A stretch of DNA of 64,000 bases from positions 140,380,996 through 140,444,995 of the forward strand of contig NC_055990.1 in assembly GCF_018446385.1 (NCBI RefSeq), given 5' to 3'. Positions 33,806 to 44,660 of the stretch are shown piece by piece (within the stretch, counting starts at the first letter, position 1; each line of letters opens with the position of its first letter). Both the position numbers and the translations under genes were made by a program. The stretch comes from Zingiber officinale (Eukaryota; Streptophyta; Magnoliopsida; Zingiberales; Zingiberaceae). The notes beneath the pieces were generated by a model that saw only the letters and a program-made list of their open reading frames with translations, was not told the origin of the DNA and did not search any database.

Positions 33806-35446
33806 ATGTCAACGAAGGAGGGACATAGTACTTCACGACCATCATTTTATGAAAGCAGCAATTTTGCTTATTGGAAGAGCCGCATGGAACACTATCTCAT
33901 GACCGAAATTGATATGTGGTTCTCAATCACGGAGGGTTTCATGGCACCAATTGAAAATGGAAAAATGCTTGAGTCATCAAGGTGGACGGTTGAACAAAAA
34001 ATGAAGGCTCAAGCAAATGCAAAGGCAATTGTGACTCTTCAATGTGGATTAAGCTCGGAACAACTCAACAAAGTTGGACCTTTTAAGAGTGCCAAGGATT
34101 TATGGGATAAGCTTATTGAACTAAATGAAGGCACCAAGGATTCACGAATTGCAAAGAGAGATTTGTTGATAAATCAACTTCAAAACTTCACCATGAAGGA
34201 TGGAGAAACGGTAAGCTCACTACATGGGAGATTCAAGGAACTCCTAAATGGTCTTCATTTAGTTGGAGAGAGTGTGGAGAACCGAGATCTCATAAGGTAT
34301 GCTTTAAAATCTTTCCCAACAAACTCTTTATGGTCATCCATGGTGGATGCTTATAAGGTTTCAAGGGATTTGTCAATAGTGAAATTGGATGAATTATTTT
34401 GTGAACTTGAATTGCATGAGCAAGCTAACACAAGTCATAAGGAGAAAGGTATAGCCTTGGTTGCAAGTGAAAAGAACAAAAAGAAGCACAAGGAAAAGAA
34501 AAAGGAGAAGAAGGAGTCATCTTCAGAATCCGAACAAGATAGTGATATTGATAGTGATGAAGGGCTATCATCAAGTGAAATGGCAAACTTCGTTCGAAGA
34601 ATGATGAGACATTCAAGGAAGTTTGACAAGAAGGATGTTAAGAAAATCTTCAACAATGAGAAGAGAAAAGGTAAATCTCTTGTGGATTCTAAGAATAAGA
34701 ATGATGTAATTTGCTATGAATGCAAGAAAAAGGGGCACTACAAAACGGAGTGTCCAAAGTTGAAGAAGCAAGAAGAAAAGATCAAGAAAAAGAAGAAGGC
34801 GTTGAAAGCCACATGGGATGACTCGTCATCAAGCTCAACGGAAGAAGATGAAAGGAAGAGCTCAAAGCACATGGCTCTCATGGCCTTAAGCCATGTAGAA
34901 GATAGTGAAGATGAAGATAGTCATGGAGAAGATGTGGAATCTTCAAGTGAGTCATCATCTAGTGATGATGAGGTAATTTCTCCCAAGCTTGATAAGATGT
35001 ATGCCACCATTGCATGCTTAACCAATGCACTAGCAAAATCAAAAGGGAAGGTTAAAAGATTGAAAAATGAATTGAAATCACTCAAAAATGAAATTGTCCC
35101 ATGTGAAAGTTGCATGCTTCATGAAAATGACAAAAATGATGTTGATGATCTTGAAAAAGAAAATGTATCATTGAAATCACAAGTTGATGATCTTAGATGT
35201 GCTCTAGAAAAATTTACTTCAAGCTCAAAATACTTAGACATGATTCTAGGAGCTCAAAGAGGCGTGTACAACAAAGCGGGACTAGGTTTTAAATCACAAG
35301 ATAAGGAAGTTAAATTCATGTCTCTAATTAGTAGAAACCATGCTTCAAGGGTTAAGGTTGTTCAAGCTTGGGTACCCAAGCAATTTGTTATTGATGCTAC
35401 CGGACCCAAAGTGTGGGTACCAAAACATTTGATTCATCGTGTTTAA
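33806..35446 (+). CDS. Sirevirus-type gag
   Basis: 547 codons from ATG 33806; the frame is open from 33737, but this is the first ATG. Residues 1-200 form the gag core (FAYWKSRMEHYL, KSAKDLWDKLIELNEG, KRDLLINQL). Lys/Glu/Ser-rich acidic and basic tracts follow, then a complete zinc knuckle CYECKKKGHYKTEC, another acidic Ser tract, and a coiled-coil-like Lys/Leu region. It ends in WVPKHLIHRV. The stop at 35444-35446 appears because of one extra T near 35441; the protease begins in the +1 frame with no gap. Large gag proteins with coiled coils are usual in Sireviruses. Forms the cytoplasmic particle. Confidence 0.88.
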   Translation: MSTKEGHSTSRPSFYESSNFAYWKSRMEHYLMTEIDMWFSITEGFMAPIENGKMLESSRWTVEQKMKAQANAKAIVTLQCGLSSEQLNKVGPFKSAKDLWDKLIELNEGTKDSRIAKRDLLINQLQNFTMKDGETVSSLHGRFKELLNGLHLVGESVENRDLIRYALKSFPTNSLWSSMVDAYKVSRDLSIVKLDELFCELELHEQANTSHKEKGIALVASEKNKKKHKEKKKEKKESSSESEQDSDIDSDEGLSSSEMANFVRRMMRHSRKFDKKDVKKIFNNEKRKGKSLVDSKNKNDVICYECKKKGHYKTECPKLKKQEEKIKKKKKALKATWDDSSSSSTEEDERKSSKHMALMALSHVEDSEDEDSHGEDVESSSESSSSDDEVISPKLDKMYATIACLTNALAKSKGKVKRLKNELKSLKNEIVPCESCMLHENDKNDVDDLEKENVSLKSQVDDLRCALEKFTSSSKYLDMILGAQRGVYNKAGLGFKSQDKEVKFMSLISRNHASRVKVVQAWVPKQFVIDATGPKVWVPKHLIHRV

Positions 35447-36908
35447 ACAGGCATGCACAAAGGGGGAGCACCCAACAACATGGTTCGTAGATAGTGGATG
35501 CTCTAAGCATATGACGGGGGACTCATCAAAATTTTCATCATTTAGACACAAAAGTAAAGGTACCGTTTCTTTTGGTAATAGTGGTGAGTTAAAAGTTATA
35601 GGAATAGGAGATATTAGAATTTCCGAAAAATTTGTAATAAAAAATGTGTTACTAGTAAAAGGCATAGCTTTTAATCTTTTGAGTGTTAGTCAACTATGTG
35701 ACTCGGGGTATAGAGTTGAGTTCAACTCATCTCAATGCCTAGTCAAGCATAGTGAACTAAACACCAATGTTCTCATAGGCCATAGAAAAGAAAATATTTA
35801 TCAAGTTGAACTATTTGGTGCTACTAATGTGTTTGCTAAGTGTCTCATGTCCAAAGAAGAGCAGACGTGGCTTTGGCACCGGAGACTCGCTCACACCAAC
35901 ATGAAGAATATCAAAAATCTTTCAAAGAAGGAGTTGGTGCACGGATTGCCAAAGTTGAAGTTTCAAAAAGACAAAATATGTGATGCATGTCAAATGGGTA
36001 AGCAAACCAAAGCTACTCATAAAGGTAAAAATGTTGTAAGTACTTCAAATGCTTTAGAGCTCATTCACATGGATTTATTTGATAGTAGTAAATATATTTC
36101 TTTAAATGGTAGTAGATATTGCTTTGTGATTGTGAATGATTACACTAGATATACATGGGTGTTTTTCTTGAAACATAAGGATCAAACTCTAGATACCTTG
36201 ATTGCTTTTTATAATAGAGTAGAAAATGAAAAGGCTCATAAGATAAACAAAATAAGAAGTGATCATGGAGGTGAGTTTGAAAATGATAGATTCACAAGTT
36301 TTTGTATGGAAAAAGGCTACAAACATGAGTTTTCAACCCCTAGAACACCTCAACAAAATGGAGTTGTTGAGAGGAAAAATAGGGTGTTGCAAGAGGCCGC
36401 TAGGAGCATGTTAAATGAATATTCACTACATAGTTTCCTATGGGCCGAAGCAATTAATACGGCTTGTTATGTCCAAAATCGAACTTTAATACATAGGTTT
36501 CTAGGAAAAACACCTCATGAATTGTGGTTTAGTAAACAACCTACAATTAAGCATCTTAGAGTATTTGGGTGTAAGGTCTATATTCTAAACACCAAGGATC
36601 ACTTGGGAAAGTTTTCCACTAAGGCGGATGAGGGAATTCTTGTAGGTTACTCAAGTCATAGCAAGGCATACCGAATTTACAACAAAAGATCAAAACTAGT
36701 TGAAGAATCACTAAATGTTGTATTTGAAGAAAATCCTTCTTTAAACTCTATAAGAACAAACGATGAAGAATTACAATTTGAGTTAGAGAAACTAACACTA
36801 AATGAGGTAAATCATCAAGGAGAAGAAAATCAAGAAAGTGATGGTGAGAAAAATGAACCTTTACCACTTGAACCCGAAATTATAACAAATACTAAATGTT
36901 GTATTTGA
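35439..36908 (+). CDS. Sirevirus-type protease and integrase
   Basis: Open for 489 codons. Protease active site WFVDSGCSKHMTG at the start. Integrase: HRRLAHTNM...CDACQMGK zinc site, catalytic Asp in HMDLFD, Asp in RSDHGGEF and Glu in VVERKNR, followed by the GKTPHELW and FGCKVYILN blocks. All catalytic residues are present. The open frame ends at 36906-36908 only because a 181-bp duplication shifts the frame. No start codon is expected: it would be made as gag-pol. Confidence 0.88.
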   Translation: MFKQACTKGEHPTTWFVDSGCSKHMTGDSSKFSSFRHKSKGTVSFGNSGELKVIGIGDIRISEKFVIKNVLLVKGIAFNLLSVSQLCDSGYRVEFNSSQCLVKHSELNTNVLIGHRKENIYQVELFGATNVFAKCLMSKEEQTWLWHRRLAHTNMKNIKNLSKKELVHGLPKLKFQKDKICDACQMGKQTKATHKGKNVVSTSNALELIHMDLFDSSKYISLNGSRYCFVIVNDYTRYTWVFFLKHKDQTLDTLIAFYNRVENEKAHKINKIRSDHGGEFENDRFTSFCMEKGYKHEFSTPRTPQQNGVVERKNRVLQEAARSMLNEYSLHSFLWAEAINTACYVQNRTLIHRFLGKTPHELWFSKQPTIKHLRVFGCKVYILNTKDHLGKFSTKADEGILVGYSSHSKAYRIYNKRSKLVEESLNVVFEENPSLNSIRTNDEELQFELEKLTLNEVNHQGEENQESDGEKNEPLPLEPEIITNTKCCI

Positions 36909-37071
36909 AGAAAATCCTTCTTTAAACTCTATAAGAACAAACGATGAAGAATTACAATTTGAGTTAGAGAAACTAACACTAAATGAGGTAAATCATCAAG
37001 GAGAAGAAAATCAAGAAAGTGATGGTGAGAAAAATGAACCTTTGCCACTTGAACCCGAAATTATAACAAAT
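36710..37071 (+). repeat. 181-bp tandem duplication in pol
   Basis: 36710-36890 is repeated at 36891-37071 with a single difference noticed (TTACCACTTG versus TTGCCACTTG, 36861/37041). 181 is not a multiple of three, so it breaks the integrase-RT linker frame. Near identity implies a recent event. Confidence 0.93.
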
Positions 37072-38730
37072 CAAGATTCAAGACCTACTAGGACTCATGT
37101 AAATCATCCCTTAGATCAAGTAGTAGGAGACATTACTCAAGGAGTGAGAACTCGATCTTACTTTAGAAATGACGGAAGTCAAGTTGCCTTAATATCTCAA
37201 ATAGAACCAAAAACCATTGATGATGTCTTGTTTGATCCGGATTGGATTTTAGCAATGCAAGATGAATTATCTCAATTTGAAAGAAGTCAAGTTTGGGATT
37301 TAGTTCCTAGGCCTAACAACAAATCAATTATTGATACAAAATGGGTTTTTAGGAACAAACTTGATGATAAAGGGATAGTGGTGAGAAACAAAGTTAGATT
37401 GGTCGCTAGGGGTTTCAATCAAGTAGAAGGGTTGGACTATGATGAAACTTATGCACCCGTAGCAAGATTGGAGTCAATTAGAATGATGTTGGCCTTTGCC
37501 GCCCACAAGGGTTTCAAATTGTACCAAATGGATGTAAAATCAGCATTTTTTAATGGTGTTATAAAAGAAGAAGTATATGTTGAGCAACCACCGAGATTTG
37601 AGAATTTGGAGCATCCAACCCTTATATATAAACTTAAAAAGGCCTTATATGGACTAAAACAAGCTCCTCGGGCTTGGTATGAACGATTGTCAACATTTCT
37701 AGTATCAAAAGGGTTTCATAGAGGAAAAATTGATCCTACTTTATTCTTAAAAAATAGTGGTAATGATATGTTTGTGGCCCGAGTATATGTAGATGACATT
37801 ATTTGTGGTTCCACAAATAAAGATTTTTTAAATGAATTCATTAATCACATGGAGAGTGAATTTGAAATGAGTTTGGTTGGTGAGTTGACATTTTTCTTAG
37901 GATTACAAATTAAACAAACAAAAGAAGGCATTTACATTCATCAATCCAAATATGTCAAAGAGCTATTTAAGAAATTTGGGATGGAAAATGCAAAGGAAAT
38001 ATCTACCCCCATGGCCACAAATACTAAGTTGGATAAAGACATTGAGGGGAAAGAAGTTGACTCCAAGGTGTATCGTAGTGCTATAGGAAGTCTTGTCTAT
38101 CTCACGGCTAGTAGACCGGATATACTTTTCGCCGTAGGTATATGTGCTAGGTATTAATCTTGTGCCAAGGAGTCACATTTGAGTGTCGTTAAGCGAATTC
38201 TTCGTTATCTCAAGGGGACTCAAAAAGTTGGTCTTTGGTATCCTAGAATCGAAACTTTTGACCTAGTGGGCTATACCGATTCCGATTATGCCGGATGCAA
38301 ATTGGATCGCAAAAGTACTAGTGGGAGCTGTCAATTTCTAGGGTCCTCTTTAGTAAGTTGGTCAAGTAGAAAACAACATTGTGTAGCTCTCTCCACAACC
38401 GAAGCGGAATATATTGCCATGGGAGAGTATGTATCACAATTATTGTGGATGACTCATACTCTAGAAGACTATAAACTTACCTATAACAATGTTCAAGTTC
38501 TTTGTGATAATGTGAGTACAATCAACTTAACCAAAAATCTCGTTCATCATTCAAGAACGAAACACATAGAGGTTAAACATCATTTTATTCGTGATCATGT
38601 AACTCGAGGTGATATCATTTTAAATTATGTTGGATCAAAATCAAACTTAGCCGATATCTTCACCAAACCTCTTCCCGAAGTTGAATTTAGCTTTCTTATA
38701 AGAGAATTGGGAATGTGTTGTATTGATTAA
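37042..38730 (+). pseudogene. Sirevirus-type reverse transcriptase and RNase H (one nonsense codon)
   Basis: RT: DVLFDPDWILAMQDEL, NKVRLVARGFNQ, YQMDVKSAFFNG, KALYGLKQAPRAWYERL and the catalytic YVDDIICGS. RNase H (38179-38730): YTDSDYAGCKLDRKSTSG, STTEAEYIAM, LCDNVSTINL and the HIEVKHHFIRD end. RT and RNase H are in the same frame, separated by TAA at 38155-38157, one base different from a CAA codon. Natural end at 38728-38730. Copies element RNA to DNA and degrades the RNA strand. Confidence 0.9.
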
Positions 38731-39807
38731 ATCAAATCCTCCATGGTCACTTTATAGGTAAAGCTTTTAGGTTCTTCACCTTAATTTTTGCCTCTCACAA
38801 ACACATAGGGTTGTCCTCTTTGTGTGATTTAGATGGGGGTGAGAGGTTAGGAACATTTATCTTTATCATAATGCTTGTTATGATGTATTAAGTTGATCAA
38901 GAAAAATGACTTTCACATGAAACATTCATTTGTCCAATCATAGGGAAAGCAAGTGTACAACTCATATGCCCATTGCCCTACGATTATGATTGGAAATTTT
39001 CAACTTACCATATAACAACTCACTTCTAAAACATTGGTTGAAGTGTGTTATTGGATGGGGATTATTATGAAACAGGTAGATACAAACTTCCTCATATCTT
39101 TGAAGTTTTCAATAATTTATGGTTTTGTGTAAGTTTTCACTAAGGCGAGTTCATTTTTATTAAACTTTATTTTTCTTTGATAATTTGGGACATACATATA
39201 GTGTCTATGCAAATTTCATGATTTTTGGAGTAGTGTACAATTAGTTGTGCTTTTCCAAATCTTGGTTCTGAAAGTTTTTCAGACGTGCAGGAATATCAGG
39301 CTTCCCAATCGATTGGTCAATCGATTGGGAGGCTCGTACTTGGCCACAGAAGGCATCTGAATCAATCAATGGATCGATTCAGAGCACCTCGATCGATCAA
39401 TGGATCGATTGAGACGCCCTTTCAGTTTTCCACAGAAGGCGTCTGAATCGATCTATGGATCAATTCAGCCGTTTGTTCGATTCTCACAGAAGCCTCATGA
39501 ATCGATCTACCGATCGATTCACTTGTTCTCAATCGATCGGTCGATCGATTGAGAATTTCAAACCCATATTAAAACCCAAAATCAAATGGTTCTCGAATCG
39601 ATTCACTTACCCTCAGCTCCTCCTTTTCTCTCTCTCGACCACCGTCCTGCCCCAGGTGATTTTCCAGGCGATTCTTCCGCTTGTCTCGCTCGTTCCCTCC
39701 GACGAGTTTCTCCGGCGAAGGGAGCTCTTCCACCTGTCCTCCGGTTCTGCTCCTTCTCTCTCTGCGAGCGGGCGGTGTTCTCTCGTGTCTCCGTGACGCA
39801 GACCACA
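38731..39807 (+). other. Spacer with LTR-like palindromes and a leader before ORF3
   Basis: No supported ORF. 39305-39560 is a cluster of AATCGATTG/GATCGATTC palindromes much like those in this element's LTR. A weak TATA-like CATATTAAAAC lies at 39565-39575, and 39600-39800 is a C/T-rich stretch resembling a plant 5' untranslated leader, ending at the ATG at 39808. This looks like a promoter and leader for the following ORF; that is inference. Confidence 0.55.
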
Positions 39808-41192
39808 ATGAGGACTCAAAACCCTAACCCTAAGTAAAGTTCTTAACACTTTTTCTAAGTGTTTTTCTTTGGTTATTGCTCTTATATTTGACCTAATCCA
39901 TGTGTGTCTTGTGTGTTTTTGTTTTCTCCTCGTGCATTGCATTACGTATTCTGTTCTTGCATTTGTCTTGCCCTCTCTGTTCTGCTGCAAAACCCTTGCT
40001 ATCTCTTGTTCTTTTATATTTCTTTCTCAATAGAAAGAAATGAAAAGTGCGTGAATCGGGCGAAGGATCATCCGTTCCTCCATCCCATCCTCAACCTCCC
40101 ACTGATCCTAGGTTTCCTAATGATGCATTGCAGCAAAACTTTAGCAAAAATACTTTCAAACTAATCACCCCTAGGTCTGTTGATCTCCAGTACTATAGGG
40201 TTTCTTGTTTTGATACATACAACTGGTTCAAGCACTACAAGCTTGACTCTTTGTTAACCTGTGAAAGCAGTATCAATGTCGCTCTTGTCTCCGAATTCTA
40301 TAATAATTTGCACACTTCTGATGGTGTAAATTATCGAACTCGTGTTGCAAAACGGAGCTTGGACTTCTCTTATGAGATTCTTTAGTCTTTTCTAGGTTGT
40401 CTACCATCCGATAATGACTTTGTGTTTTATCCTACTCTTCCTGATGAGTTGCCACCACCTTTTGAGCATATCAGCATTGCCTCCATGCATCAGTTCTTTT
40501 ATGGTCATCCACGTCCGGATGGGCCGGATGCTCAAGTTCAAAAATTCTCCTCTCTTGAATTATCGACTGAGAACGTCGCTTTGTTCAAAGTCATAGTTAA
40601 CTGCCTTTTTCCCATTGTCTCCCGTGCCTTGGCCGTCCTTCGACCTACTCACATGTTTGCCCTATATGCCATCCGTCATTCCCTGGACATCAACATCGCC
40701 TTGAACATCTTTCATTGCATTATTCATTTCACTCAGCCAGTAAAAGAGATGATTCACATGCCTTTTGGGCACATCATCACAGACTGGCTGGAGTTTATGA
40801 AGATCGATGTCTCTCGAGGATGGCTAGAGCCCATGGCTGTGGCCTACTCACGGATCTCCTCCCGTTCGTTCACGAAGTCAGGCTTGGTGGGTGGTCCTGG
40901 GGGAGTTCGGTGGCGTGATGGTCGTGCTTTTGGCGAGGGACCTAGGGCTCGTCGCAGGGGGGATGCACAGGCAGTGGCTCCTGCGGAGGATGAGGCTGAA
41001 GAGGAGTTCCACGGGCCAGCTTCTCCGACTTTTGAGGAGACGGCTTCCACTCGCCTTGAGGAGCTGACCCTGGAGGTAGCCAGCCTGCGTACCACGATGG
41101 ATACCGTGGTCCAGCAGCAGACTTCGATGCAGGCGACTCTGGATACACTAGTGGACTTAGTGGGCTCGTGGGTGACGGTTCACCCGTCTTAG
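39808..41192 (+). pseudogene. Env-position ORF3, probably spliced (plant transposon protein-like)
   Basis: A first short exon 39808-39833, a GT-AG intron 39834-40033 (200 bp, T-rich, ending TTTCTCAATAG), and a second exon 40034-41192. Splicing keeps the frame into the long open stretch, which is interrupted by TGA at 40041-40043 and TAG at 40383-40385. The main part (40422-41192) is 256 codons: a globular region resembling the domain annotated as putative plant transposon protein (FYGHPRPDG, WLEFMKIDVSRGW), then an Arg-rich stretch, an acidic stretch and a C-terminal heptad-like coil (LEELTLEVASLRTTMDTVV). No signal peptide or transmembrane helix is seen, so an envelope role is not supported. 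Function unknown. Confidence 0.65.
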
Positions 41193-41754
41193 TCTGGTCC
41201 ATCCACCGCCCCTGTTCCCCCTGCTGAGGATGCCCCTGATCCTGACTCTGCGACGGTTCCTGCTCCGGCTACTACGTCCGCTCCAGCTGCTGATCCTGAT
41301 CCCACTCCTCCGGGACACGAGCTTATCGAGTTTTATGTTCCTGTGTGATATGTTTTTATTTGTTGTATGGATGGTTGTTCTGGAGTCCCTTTTTGTGAAC
41401 TCTCTTTCATTTTGAATGTATGATATACTTTTATGCTAAGCTCTCCTTTTGGTTCTACATTTCAGTGTTGTTATGTTCTGTTGATATATGTGTGTTTTAA
41501 GGGGAGCACTCCTCGGATTTATCATATTTACTTTGTGCACTTATTGAGGGGGAGTTATTTGCTTTTGATTTTTGACAAAGGGGGAGATCTATATTGAAGT
41601 TCATGCTTATTGCTTATGCTTATCTCAGTAAATTAAAATCAAGCTTACTGCAATTATGCAATTATTATTTCAGCAAGCTACAATCATTATTTATCATTGT
41701 ATTGGAAACTAGCCTAAACTTAAATAGATTGTCAAACATCAAAAAGGGGGAGAT
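41193..41754 (+). other. ORF3 3' region and polypurine tract
   Basis: Pro-rich codable stretch after the TAG at 41190, then T-rich noncoding DNA with two GGGGGAG-type purine runs (41549-41555 and 41579-41587) and the polypurine tract AAAAAGGGGGAGAT just before the LTR at 41755. Confidence 0.6.
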
Positions 41755-43005
41755 TGTTGATGCAATCATGCCCTGGAAGTTTCAATGTGTTGACAATTAT
41801 TTAAGTTTAGGTTAATACGGTGGAACTAACATGCATTGTGAGTTTGCAGGAGGAGTTTCTTGTAGGTTAGAAGACCAGATGCAAGGCAAGAGAAGTCCAA
41901 GAAGGTCGGGGACCGGATTCTTGGCAAGAGAAGCTCCTGCAAGTCACAAGATTATGTGTGTGTTAGGCTCACTGTCAGAGATCGACTGGTAAATCGATTC
42001 AGACATGGCTGTGCGGCAGATTGCCTCTGAATCGATCAGCCGATCGATTGAAGGTAAGTCAATCGATTGGCTGATCGATTGGTAAGGTTCTGCGCAGCAC
42101 AGAATGCGTCTGGATCGATCAGCCGATCGATTCAAGGTACTGAATAGATCGGCCGATCGATCCATGAACATTCTGTGCGAAGCACAGAATCGTTCTGAAT
42201 CGATCAGCCGATCGATTCAAGGGATTGAATCGATCGGCCGATCGATCCATGAACATTCTGTGCGAAGCACAGAATCATTCTGAATCGATCAGTCGATCGA
42301 TTCAAGGGTTTGAATCGATCGGCCGATCGATTCACAAAGCTACGATTTCGTGAGCAGGTGTCTGGATCGATTCAAAATCTTCCCCAAATCGATCCAAGGT
42401 AAATGGAAGAATCTGCGTCGTTGATCTTGACGTGATGGCTCCCAACGGATACTTGTGAATCGATTGGGACATAATCTCAATCGATCCACGGTGACGGCAG
42501 AGTGAGAAACGGCTAGTTTTCTCGACGTTTAAAACACTGAAAAAAAGAAGAAAAACGTAGACAAGAACACAACAAAAATACTGTTCTATTGCTTGGGTGT
42601 GAAAAAGCTTTCAAGCGCTCAAGATTTCTCAAGAGTTTCAAGTTCAAGCGCTCAACCTCTCCACGTTCTTAAATCTCACGCACAAGGAAGAAGCTACTTC
42701 AAGTTTGTAATACTTCTCTCTTCTTGATTGCAGTGAGTGTGATCTGTTTCTTTTAGAGAGGGACTGTTGATAGTGTTGTAAGGTTTCTCCACCTTCGGTG
42801 TGTTTCCGAGAAGGAGGGTATTTGGATAGTGGAAGTGTGGTGAGTGGCGTGGATCCTTGGATTAGTCACCTCCTTGAGGAGGTGGATACCAAGTAAATAC
42901 CTGAGTTAGCATTGGCTTCAAGCTTCCGCTGTGAAAAATCGAAGATCAAGAAAACGAAGTGAGCCATTCCCCCCCCCCCCCCCTCTAGCTCAACTGATCC
43001 TAACA
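41755..43005 (+). repeat. 3' LTR of the Sirevirus-like element (1251 bp)
   Basis: TGTTGATGCAATC...CCTAACA. Close match to the 5' LTR apart from an extra 85-bp unit (TGAACATTCTGTGCG at 42165 and 42250), so it is 86 bp longer. AACAT follows as target-site copy. Confidence 0.93.
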
Positions 43006-44660
43006 AACATCTCTCAATCGATTGGTCTTATTCTCAATCAATTGTCATGTCAAATCAACCGTTCAAAACCTATAGAATGGCTCTTTTTCATTCGCCCATT
43101 TAATTGGTGAGTTATATCAATCAATTGACAATGCCTAATCGATTGACCCAATCAATTCAAAAACTTTTTGTTCTCGTGAAAAATACTCTTAATCGATTAG
43201 CTTGATCGATTGGCTTAACCTCAATCGATTATTGATTCCTTGGCCTTCTTTGCTCTCATGAAAACACTGCCAATCAATTCAGCAGTACTTAATCGATTAA
43301 CCCAATCAATTTGACAACCTTCTACTTCCTCACTAAAATGTTATCAATCGATTGACCAATCGATTCTAAACCCTACTATGCTCTCAAGATAACACAGTCA
43401 ATCAATTACTTTAGGTCAATCGATTACCTAACCCTAAACTTTGAACCCGATTTTAGGATTCCTTTGTCCAATTCTAAAGTCATTCAAAACTCAATAGGAT
43501 TTCTCGTTGCTTAGCATCTGGTCAACCTTGACCTGCTAGGACTTTTTCACCAAATGTTCAGTTAACCTTTAACCTACTTGGACTTTCTATTAGTGCAGTT
43601 AACACCAATGGTCAAAATCAAGTTTTAATGAATGACAAATAAATTAAAATTAGATGTTGTATTTTCTAACTCATTTACCAAGTGCATAGGACTAAAAGAT
43701 TTGATGTGACCTAACATCAGGTTGAGGTCCAGTTAGGTCTAGAGGACCTAATAACTGGCATGGAAAGACCAGATAGTTTAATATCTGACAGGAAGTCCAG
43801 TTAGGTCTACAGGACCTGACAACTAGTTGAAGTTTAGATGGGGCATCTAGTATGAAGTCCTGGTGGGTCAAGTGTCAAGTAAGTCTACAATGGTAAGTAA
43901 GGTAAGCACTAAAGAAGAGTAATTCAGTGAGGACGAGTCTTGGTGGGACTGTAGGCGTTAGTCCAACTTAGATCTATTTTAGAAGTCTAAGCTGAGACCA
44001 TGACTAGATCCTGGTCTTAGTAAAACAAGATGTAATTATTAATGTTGTATTATTTCAAGTACTAACTTTGTTTTGAAGGTTATTTGTTGTTATTTGGACT
44101 AACGTGTAGGATCATAAAGTCGCAAGAGGGGGTGAATAGTGATTTTTGAAAATATCGATTAACAACAAGTTATGTAGTGGAATAAAGAAAATAGAAAACA
44201 ATGCTAACACAGATGATTTTATTTAGTTCAGAGCCTGGACGACTCCTACTCCAAGGTCCGTAATCGTCAATCGCTTTCGTTGAACAATCACTATCAATTC
44301 ATAAAAGGATTATAATGATTGAGTATAAGAACTGAAAATAAAATTTGTTACCGACAAACAAAAATGAAAATGAAGTCTCTTGTTCCTCAAACTTCGAAGC
44401 AGTCTTTTGGTGTCGTCGGAGCCTTTTCGGAGCAACACTTGAATATGAAAGTTATAGTCAATGTTATTCTGAAGTTGCTGGTCGAAGGGATTTATATAGG
44501 CCCATTCGGGTGCCTAGACCGCTACTGACATCGCAATCTCTCGTCGAAACTTCATCCATGAAGTTTATCCACTTCCGAGCACCAGGAGCGTTGATGTGGG
44601 TTTGACCAATCGTCGCACTCCAACACAGTTTCAGGATAACTTTTGTAGTCCGGGTGTATG

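Larger units (their letters stand above)
32571..43005 (+). mobile_element. Full-length Sirevirus-like Copia retrotransposon with an extra 3' ORF
   Basis: LTRs 32571-33735 and 41755-43005, perfect target duplication AACAT at 32566-32570 and 43006-43010. Interior: primer site, gag, protease, integrase, RT, RNase H, then 3 kb containing a third ORF in the env position and a polypurine tract at 41740-41754. The large gag with a charged tail, and an ORF downstream of pol, fit the Sirevirus (SIRE/Maximus) group. Lesions: one-base slip between gag and pol (about 35441), a 181-bp duplication in pol, TAA at 38155-38157, and TAG at 40383-40385 in the third ORF. Confidence 0.93.

Noticed and set aside
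39455..39796. 113-codon ORF upstream of ORF3 as a protein
   Set aside because: It spans the palindrome block and the C/T-rich leader and has no motif; better explained as promoter and untranslated leader.
39808..41192. Retroviral envelope protein in the env position
   Set aside because: No signal peptide, no transmembrane helix and no cleavage site are visible; the sequence looks like a soluble protein with a coiled end.
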